Source of the DNA: Candidatus Krumholzibacteriota bacterium
Lineage (GTDB): Bacteria > Krumholzibacteriota > Krumholzibacteriia > JACNKJ01
Reading direction: 5' to 3'
Assembly: GCA_016933175.1 (NCBI GenBank)
Contig: JAFGBK010000116.1
Location: 53,571 to 117,570 of the forward strand
DNA length: 64,000 nucleotides
Made by a program: the position numbers and the translations under genes
Part shown: positions 58,263-64,000 of the stretch, piece by piece
Layout: each line of letters begins with the position of its first letter
Numbering within the stretch: position 1 is the stretch's first letter
The notes under the pieces: model-generated
Told to the model about the DNA's origin: nothing
What the model saw: only the letters and a program-made list of their open reading frames with translations
Databases searched by the model: none

Positions 58263-59117
58263 ATGAGCTTTCAGTCACGCACTCCCCTCTTCATCGTCCT
58301 GGCACTGCTGCTCGCCGCCCTGCCCGCGGCGGTGGCCGCCCCGGCGTCCGCGGGCGGCACGGACGCCGTCGGCGCCACGATTCCCATCAACGGCATGGAG
58401 ATGTACGTCGAGACCGTGGGCGAGGGGGAGCCCTTGGTGCTCCTGCACGGCTTCACGCGGAGCTGCCGCGCCTTCGACCCCTTCGTCGAGGCCCTGGCGG
58501 CCCGCTACCGGCTGATCATCCCGGACCTGCGCGGGCACGGCGGCTCCACCAATCCCGGCGGCACCTTCACCATGCAGCAGTCCGCGCGGGACGTCCTCGC
58601 CCTGCTGGACCACCTGGGCGTCGAGCGCTGCCAGGGGATCGGCATCAGCGCCGGCGCCGTGACCCTGCTCCACGTGGCGACGGCGCATCCCGAGCGGGTC
58701 GAGGCCATGGTGCTCGTCGGCTCGGGCAGCCGCTACCCCGACCACTGCCGCGAGCAGCTCGCGCAGCTCTCCGCGCGGACCTACTCCGAGGCCGAGATGG
58801 ACCGGCTGCGGGCGATCCACCGCCACGGGGACGAGCAGATCCGCGCGCTGCTGCGCCAACTCGGCGAGCTCGCCGGCGTCGAGGGCGACCTGGCCTTCAC
58901 ACCGGAGGATCTGTCGGCGATCACGGCGCGGGCGCTGCTCGTCCACGGTGACCGCGACTACTGCTTCCCGGTGCCGATGGTGGCGGAGATGTACGCGGCC
59001 ATCCCCGAGGCCTACCTGTGGGTCGTACCCTACGGCGGCCACGTGCCCATCTACGGAAGCTGGGCCGGGCCCTTCACCGAGACCGTGCTGGCCTTCCTGG
59101 GCGGCGCGTGGCGGTAG
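58263..59117 (+). CDS. Secreted alpha/beta hydrolase
   Basis: Signal peptide; PLVLLHGFTRSCRAFDPFVEAL, DLRGHGGST, GISAGA nucleophile elbow, LLVHGDRDYCFPV, GGHVP. Confidence 0.92.
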   Translation: MSFQSRTPLFIVLALLLAALPAAVAAPASAGGTDAVGATIPINGMEMYVETVGEGEPLVLLHGFTRSCRAFDPFVEALAARYRLIIPDLRGHGGSTNPGGTFTMQQSARDVLALLDHLGVERCQGIGISAGAVTLLHVATAHPERVEAMVLVGSGSRYPDHCREQLAQLSARTYSEAEMDRLRAIHRHGDEQIRALLRQLGELAGVEGDLAFTPEDLSAITARALLVHGDRDYCFPVPMVAEMYAAIPEAYLWVVPYGGHVPIYGSWAGPFTETVLAFLGGAWR

Positions 59118-59145
59118 GCGCGCCGCCGCACGGCCGCGACGTGCG

Positions 59146-60483
59146 TCAGCGCGATCCGCGCGTCCCGGCGCGGATGACGTATCCGCCCTCGGTGACGGCG
59201 TAGACCTCGACCGCGCCGCGGCCCCACACCGCGCGGATCGTGCCCGTCACGGCCGCGGGGGCGGCCTGGGGCAGCCAGACGTTGCCGTCCCAGTGGTAGA
59301 TGCTCGCGCTGGCGCCGACGGCGTAGACGTCGTAGGCGGCGGCGCCCCAGACGCCGTGCAGGGCCTCGTCGACGCCGGCCAGGGTGTGATCGGCCCAGGT
59401 GGCGCCGTTCCAGTGGTAGATCGCGCCCTCCTCGCCGACGGCGAAGGCCTCGCCCCCCGGCGCGACCCAGACGTCGTGAAGGGCCGCCGTCATGAAGGCC
59501 TCCTTCGTCCCCGTCCAGCTGGTGCCGTCGAAGTGATAGAGGCTGTCGAAGGCGCTGGCCTTGACCGCCCAGACGTCCTCCGGGCCGCTGCCGAAGATGC
59601 CCGACACGAGGTCGTAACTATAGCCGATGATGAAGCCGTCGAGCTCGTCGCAGTCCCAGTACTCCGCGTTCGGGGAGTCGCCGCTGATGGCCGCGCCGCC
59701 CAGGTAGAGGCTGCAGTCGTCCGTGCCCCAGATGGAGCCGTAGCAGTCGAGCATGGTGCTCTCGTCGAAGGAGGACCAGCTCTCGGCGTCGAGGTCGTAG
59801 CGCCAGGCCCGGGCGTAGGTCGCCCCCATGTTCGCCACGCCGCCCCCGACCCAGAGGTGCTCGCCCTCGAATCCCCAGCAGCTCCACAGGGGCACGTCGG
59901 CGATGCCGGTGCCGAGCATGAGGGTCCACTCGCCCGGATCCCCGAGCCTGTGCGCGACCTCCCCACCGGCGCCGCAGGCGAAGACCTGCGTCGACGAGCC
60001 CCACAGGTCGTAGAGCGCGACGCCCAGCGAGCCGTCGACCACCCAGTCGCCCGGGGCGACGCCGACGCCGACGCCGGTCAGCACGACGCCGTCGCAGTCG
60101 TTGCCGAGGACGAGGGTGTCCACCTTCTGACCCGCACTCTGGGGCGCGAAGCGGACGTGGATCGTGGTGTCGGCGGGATAGGTGAGGTCGATATCGAACT
60201 GGGCGATGACCTGCTGGGCTTGCGGGTCCCAGAGATGGAAGTCGGGGTCGACGAGCGTCACCGCGTAGGTGATGTGATCGTCGTCACCCTCGACGTCCCC
60301 CGCCGAGACGGTGACCGAGTCCACCTTCGCCTCGCCCACTGCCACCGATCCGAAGTCGATGACATCCTTGTCCTGCTCGCAGTTCGGCTCCGCGCCGTTG
60401 TCGGGCGGGGAGCTGGTGGCCATGCACTGGACCATGCCGGCCAGCAGCAGCAGGCACGTAAAAACCGTCAGTGATGATCTCAT
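59146..60483 (-). CDS. Secreted protein with ASPM/SPD-2/Hydin-like Ig domain and beta-propeller-like repeats
   Basis: DVIDFGSVAVGEAKVDSVTVSA..DTTIHVRFAPQSAGQKVDTLVLGNDCDGVVLTGVGVG; repeats of ..IYHWNGATWADHTLAGVDEALHGVWGAAAYDVYAVGASASIYHWDG. Confidence 0.75.
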   Translation of the reverse strand: MRSSLTVFTCLLLLAGMVQCMATSSPPDNGAEPNCEQDKDVIDFGSVAVGEAKVDSVTVSAGDVEGDDDHITYAVTLVDPDFHLWDPQAQQVIAQFDIDLTYPADTTIHVRFAPQSAGQKVDTLVLGNDCDGVVLTGVGVGVAPGDWVVDGSLGVALYDLWGSSTQVFACGAGGEVAHRLGDPGEWTLMLGTGIADVPLWSCWGFEGEHLWVGGGVANMGATYARAWRYDLDAESWSSFDESTMLDCYGSIWGTDDCSLYLGGAAISGDSPNAEYWDCDELDGFIIGYSYDLVSGIFGSGPEDVWAVKASAFDSLYHFDGTSWTGTKEAFMTAALHDVWVAPGGEAFAVGEEGAIYHWNGATWADHTLAGVDEALHGVWGAAAYDVYAVGASASIYHWDGNVWLPQAAPAAVTGTIRAVWGRGAVEVYAVTEGGYVIRAGTRGSR

Positions 60484-60656
60484 CGCGACCTCCCGGTTCC
60501 GGGGATGGATCATGGGGAGTGCGGATGATTCGCCTAACCTTTATCGCATATTTGCGAAAATAATGCAACAACCCTGCAATGGAATCCCGGCTCCGATGCG
60601 GTCCACCGGGACCGGCGGAGTGTTTCGCGGCGGGAGGACGGCGCGGGCCCGTCGGA

Positions 60657-61124
60657 TCAGATCAGCCGCGCGAGATCCGCGAGCACCTCGTCGGCGTGCT
60701 CCGCGGGCTTCACCGTGGGGTAGACCCTGGCGATCCGGCCCGCGGGATCGACGAGGTAGGACATGCGGACGATGCCCATGTAGGTGCGCCCGGCCATCGT
60801 CTTCCTCTGCCAGGCGCCGTACTTCTCGATCATGGCGTGGGATTCGTCGGACAGGAGCGTGAACGGGAGATCGTGCCTGGCCGCGAACTTCGCGTGGCTC
60901 GCGACCGAATCCTTGCTCACGCCGAGGACCTGGATGCCGAGCTTCCGGAAGTCCGGGAGGCGGTCGCGGATCGCGCAGGCCTCCTTCGTGCAGCCCGGGG
61001 TGTTGTCCTTGGGATAGAAGTACACGAGCACCCACTGGCCCGCGTAGCTCGACAGCCGGTGCGTCGCGCCGTCCTGGTCGGGCAGCGCGAACGCGGGAGC
61101 CTTCGTTCCTTCCTCCAGCGCCAT
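60657..61124 (-). CDS. bcp: Thioredoxin-dependent peroxiredoxin (BCP/PrxQ)
   Basis: APAFALPDQDGATHRLSSYAGQWVLVYFYPKDNTPGCTKEACAIRDRLPDF. Confidence 0.96.
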   Translation of the reverse strand: MALEEGTKAPAFALPDQDGATHRLSSYAGQWVLVYFYPKDNTPGCTKEACAIRDRLPDFRKLGIQVLGVSKDSVASHAKFAARHDLPFTLLSDESHAMIEKYGAWQRKTMAGRTYMGIVRMSYLVDPAGRIARVYPTVKPAEHADEVLADLARLI

Positions 61125-61189
61125 GGCTCCTCCTTCCGGGTCGCTTTCGTCTTCGGGACGGCGAGCGCCTCGCACGCGTGGGAGCCGGC

Positions 61190-62191
61190 TCAGTCCCCCG
61201 CCGCCGCGTAGCGGAACACCAGCCGGGTCTCGTCGAGGTTGTGGACCATCTTCTCGACGCCCCCCTCCACCACGACCGAGGAGATGGAGCGCGTCGTCTC
61301 GAAGCGGTGGGGCAGGAGGGTGCCGGGCTCGGTGAGGAGGACGACCCGGTTGGTGAAGTCGAATTCCCCCATGGTCGACGCGTCACCCTCCAGGCCCATG
61401 AGCTCGAACAGCTTCGCCACCACGCTGTCACGTTGCTCGGGGTCGATGTACGAAGACAGCTCGATGCGCACGCAGGAACGGGGATCGGCGCCGTCCGCGC
61501 AGGACGCGCACTCGAGGACGCCGAACTCGTAGACCATGGGGAAGGTCACCGACGGCATGACGGGGCTCGGCTCCTCGGACGCCATCGAGTAGACCGCCCC
61601 GAGCTCGTACTGCTCGCCCGCCCAGGTCCAGATCATGGCGTTCCAGATCTCGGCGGCCTTGTTGAAGAGCGCCTCCTCCCGCAGGACGGACTCCATCAAG
61701 GTGCCCACTCGAGCCGTGGCCTCGGCGCTCGCGAGGCTGTCCAGCATCGGCGCGAAGAAGGCGCGCATGCGCGAGGCGATCTCGTCCATCCCCTCGATGC
61801 GCAACAGCTCGCCCCGGGGACTGACGACGTAGTCGGGCGAGATGTCGCCGAGCTGCATCATCAGGCCGCTGATCTCGGCGGCGCGACCGCCGTCCCCCCC
61901 GTCCACCGTGACGTTCCTCATCTCCGAATGGCGGATCCGCAGGCCGTCGGGGGCCGGTTCGATGCGCAGGGTGTACTCGCCGGTGGTGGTGATGTCGCTG
62001 TGACGGGACTCCATGTCCCGCAGCCGCCGCTTGCTGCTTTCGACCAGGATCTCGGTTCCGGCGGGCCAGTCGAAGCGCAGGGCGATGATCTCGTTCTTGA
62101 CGGATGACCCGTCTTCGTCGGACCGGGCGCCAACCGCTCCCGGCATGGCCATCAACGCCGCGTGCGCGACGAGGAGGATCCATCGTTTCAT
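61190..62191 (-). CDS. Secreted hypothetical protein
   Basis: Signal peptide MKRWILLVAHAALMAMPGAVGA; DUF6263-like overall layout only guessed. Confidence 0.6.
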   Translation of the reverse strand: MKRWILLVAHAALMAMPGAVGARSDEDGSSVKNEIIALRFDWPAGTEILVESSKRRLRDMESRHSDITTTGEYTLRIEPAPDGLRIRHSEMRNVTVDGGDGGRAAEISGLMMQLGDISPDYVVSPRGELLRIEGMDEIASRMRAFFAPMLDSLASAEATARVGTLMESVLREEALFNKAAEIWNAMIWTWAGEQYELGAVYSMASEEPSPVMPSVTFPMVYEFGVLECASCADGADPRSCVRIELSSYIDPEQRDSVVAKLFELMGLEGDASTMGEFDFTNRVVLLTEPGTLLPHRFETTRSISSVVVEGGVEKMVHNLDETRLVFRYAAAGD

Positions 62192-62350
62192 CGGCTCACC
62201 GCTCCTGTCGGACATCGTGCGTCCGTGCATCCCCTGGCCGCCGGCGATGGACGCGAGTCATGACGCCATCGACCCCTCAAGCGGCGGTATGATACACTTT
62301 TGTGGTTCCGTTGGGAACACTGCCGCACGGCGCACCGAGGAGGAGACACG

Positions 62351-64000
62351 ATGAGGCATGCCAGGATTCTGCTGCTCGCAACGCTGCTGGTGAGCGCGGC
62401 GAGCCTTCAAGCCGGCACGATCCACCCGGCCCTCGAAGCCATGATGGCCGGTTCGGACGCCAGCGACGTGTTCAAGGTCATCGTCCACATGAGCGAGCGG
62501 GCCCCGGTCGACCGACTCGACCAGGATCTCAAGGCGCGCCGCGCCCCGCGCCGGGAGCGCCACGAGGCGATCGTGCTCGCCCTCCAGGCTGCCAGCCGGT
62601 CGCAGGCGGACCTCGCGGCCCGCCTCGACGCGCGCCTGCGCGCGGGCGCCGTCATCGGCTACACGAGCCACTGGATCGCGAACCTCGTCGTGCTCACGGC
62701 GACGAGAGCGGAGATCGAGGCCGTCGCCTCGCGTCAGGACGTCCGCCTGGTCGAGCCCGACTTCACGCCCGTGCTCATCGCGCCCGTGAGAGACTGGGAC
62801 CGGGTCGGCGGTGCGCGCGAGATCGGCGTCACGCCGGGACTGCGCGCCATCCGCGCCCCAGAGGTCTGGTACGAGCTGGGCTACACGGGCCTGACGCGCC
62901 TGATCGGCAGCCTCGACACGGGCGTCGACGGCGACCATCCCGCCCTGGCGGACCGCTGGCGCGGAAACCATGCTTCGTGGCAGGAGTGCTGGCTGGACCT
63001 GCTCGACGGCGGCACCACCTTTCCCCTGGACCTGGACGGCCACGGCACGCACACCATCGGCACCATGACCGGCGTGGCGCCCGACGACAGCATCGGCGTC
63101 GCCTGGGGCGCCGAGTGGATCGCCTGCAACGCCATCGACCAGTCCGTGAGCGAGGAGCTCGACAACGACATCATCGCCGCCCTCGAGTGGTTCGCCGATC
63201 CGGACGGCGATCCCGGCACCGTGGCGGACGTGCCCGACGTGATCCAGAACTCCTGGGGCGTCGGCGAGCACCTGGGCTATCCCGCCTGCTTCTCGCTCTG
63301 GTGGGACGTCATCGACAACTGCGAGGCCGCGGGCATCGTCACGGTCTGGTCCGCGGGCAACCAGGGACCGGACTCCGCGACCACCAGCTCGCCCGCCGAC
63401 CGCGCGGCCACGCTGACCAACTGCTTCTGTGTGGGCGCGGTGGACGCCACGAGCTACGAGTGGCCCTACCCCGTCGCCGACTTCTCGAGCCGGGGACCCA
63501 CCACCTGCGAGGTGCCGCCGGGCCACGAGATCAAGCCCGAGCTGGTCGCGCCGGGCGTGGCCGTCTACTCCTCCCTCCCGGACGGCGCCTACGGCGACAA
63601 CGACGGTACCTCCATGGCCGGCCCGCACGTCGCCGGCGTCGTGGCGCTCATGCGCCAGGCCGATCCCAATCTGGACGTGGACACGATCAAGGCGATCCTC
63701 ATGGCCACCGCCCGCGACGAGGGGGACGCCGGCGAGGACAACACCTTCGGCCACGGCTTCGTGGACGCCTACGCGGCCGTGTCCCAGGTCATCGCGGGCT
63801 TCGGCACGCTGCAGGGGCAGGTCGTCAACGCCAGCTGGGGCGGCGTCCCCGTGCCGGGCGTCCGGCTCGAGCTCGTCGGCAACGGCTGGACCTTCTTCAC
63901 GGACGCGGACGGCCACTACCTCGGCCGCGCCGCGCCCGGCAGCTACACGCTGCGCGCGAGCCGGACGGGCTTCGCCCCGCAGGAGTTCCCGGTCGTTGTC
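62351..64000 (+). CDS. Secreted S8 (subtilisin-like) serine peptidase with C-terminal carboxypeptidase-regulatory-like domain; truncated by window end
   Basis: RLIGSLDTGVDGDHP (Asp), DLDGHGTHTIGTMTG (His), DGTSMAGPHVAGVVALM (Ser); C-term GTLQGQVVNASWGGVPVPGVRLELVG..TDADGHYLGRAAPGSYTLRASRTGF. Confidence 0.95.
   Translation, partial: MRHARILLLATLLVSAASLQAGTIHPALEAMMAGSDASDVFKVIVHMSERAPVDRLDQDLKARRAPRRERHEAIVLALQAASRSQADLAARLDARLRAGAVIGYTSHWIANLVVLTATRAEIEAVASRQDVRLVEPDFTPVLIAPVRDWDRVGGAREIGVTPGLRAIRAPEVWYELGYTGLTRLIGSLDTGVDGDHPALADRWRGNHASWQECWLDLLDGGTTFPLDLDGHGTHTIGTMTGVAPDDSIGVAWGAEWIACNAIDQSVSEELDNDIIAALEWFADPDGDPGTVADVPDVIQNSWGVGEHLGYPACFSLWWDVIDNCEAAGIVTVWSAGNQGPDSATTSSPADRAATLTNCFCVGAVDATSYEWPYPVADFSSRGPTTCEVPPGHEIKPELVAPGVAVYSSLPDGAYGDNDGTSMAGPHVAGVVALMRQADPNLDVDTIKAILMATARDEGDAGEDNTFGHGFVDAYAAVSQVIAGFGTLQGQVVNASWGGVPVPGVRLELVGNGWTFFTDADGHYLGRAAPGSYTLRASRTGFAPQEFPVVV

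Overview
High-GC bacterial chromosome segment of the FCB / Krumholzibacteria / Eisenbacteria type, judging by the FlgD-like 'NPFNP' C-terminal sorting domains and the overall gene content. Gene density is high. No mobile elements, CRISPR arrays, rRNA or tRNA were recognised. Core content: 5' part of a B12-dependent (class II) ribonucleotide reductase, HIT protein, a large sigma-54 activator, a complete rnfABCDGE operon, a Gld-type ABC/GldG/DUF4340 operon, ECF sigma/anti-sigma pair, HU, Fic, CarD-like regulator, glycolate oxidase (GlcDE fusion + GlcF), lpd-lipA, a cobalamin-riboswitch TonB-receptor operon, NfnAB-type oxidoreductase, MscL, TspO, a radical-SAM/B12 protein, MATE pump, and a run of secreted proteins including two S8 proteases. 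Most interesting observations: (1) a cobalamin riboswitch controlling a BtuB-like receptor plus a secreted YncE-like beta-propeller (BtuG-like arrangement, but with a FlgD/T9SS-type tail instead of a lipoprotein anchor); (2) a near-consensus sigma-54 -24/-12 element driving a putative small RNA next to an unusual pseudokinase-TPR-GAF-sigma-54 activator; (3) two further candidate small RNA loci with promoter and terminator; (4) a tandem NrdR-like box pair placed in the nrdJ promoter; (5) a perfect 24-bp palindrome over the -35 of the carD-like gene. All calls are from reading the sequence; no database searches were run.
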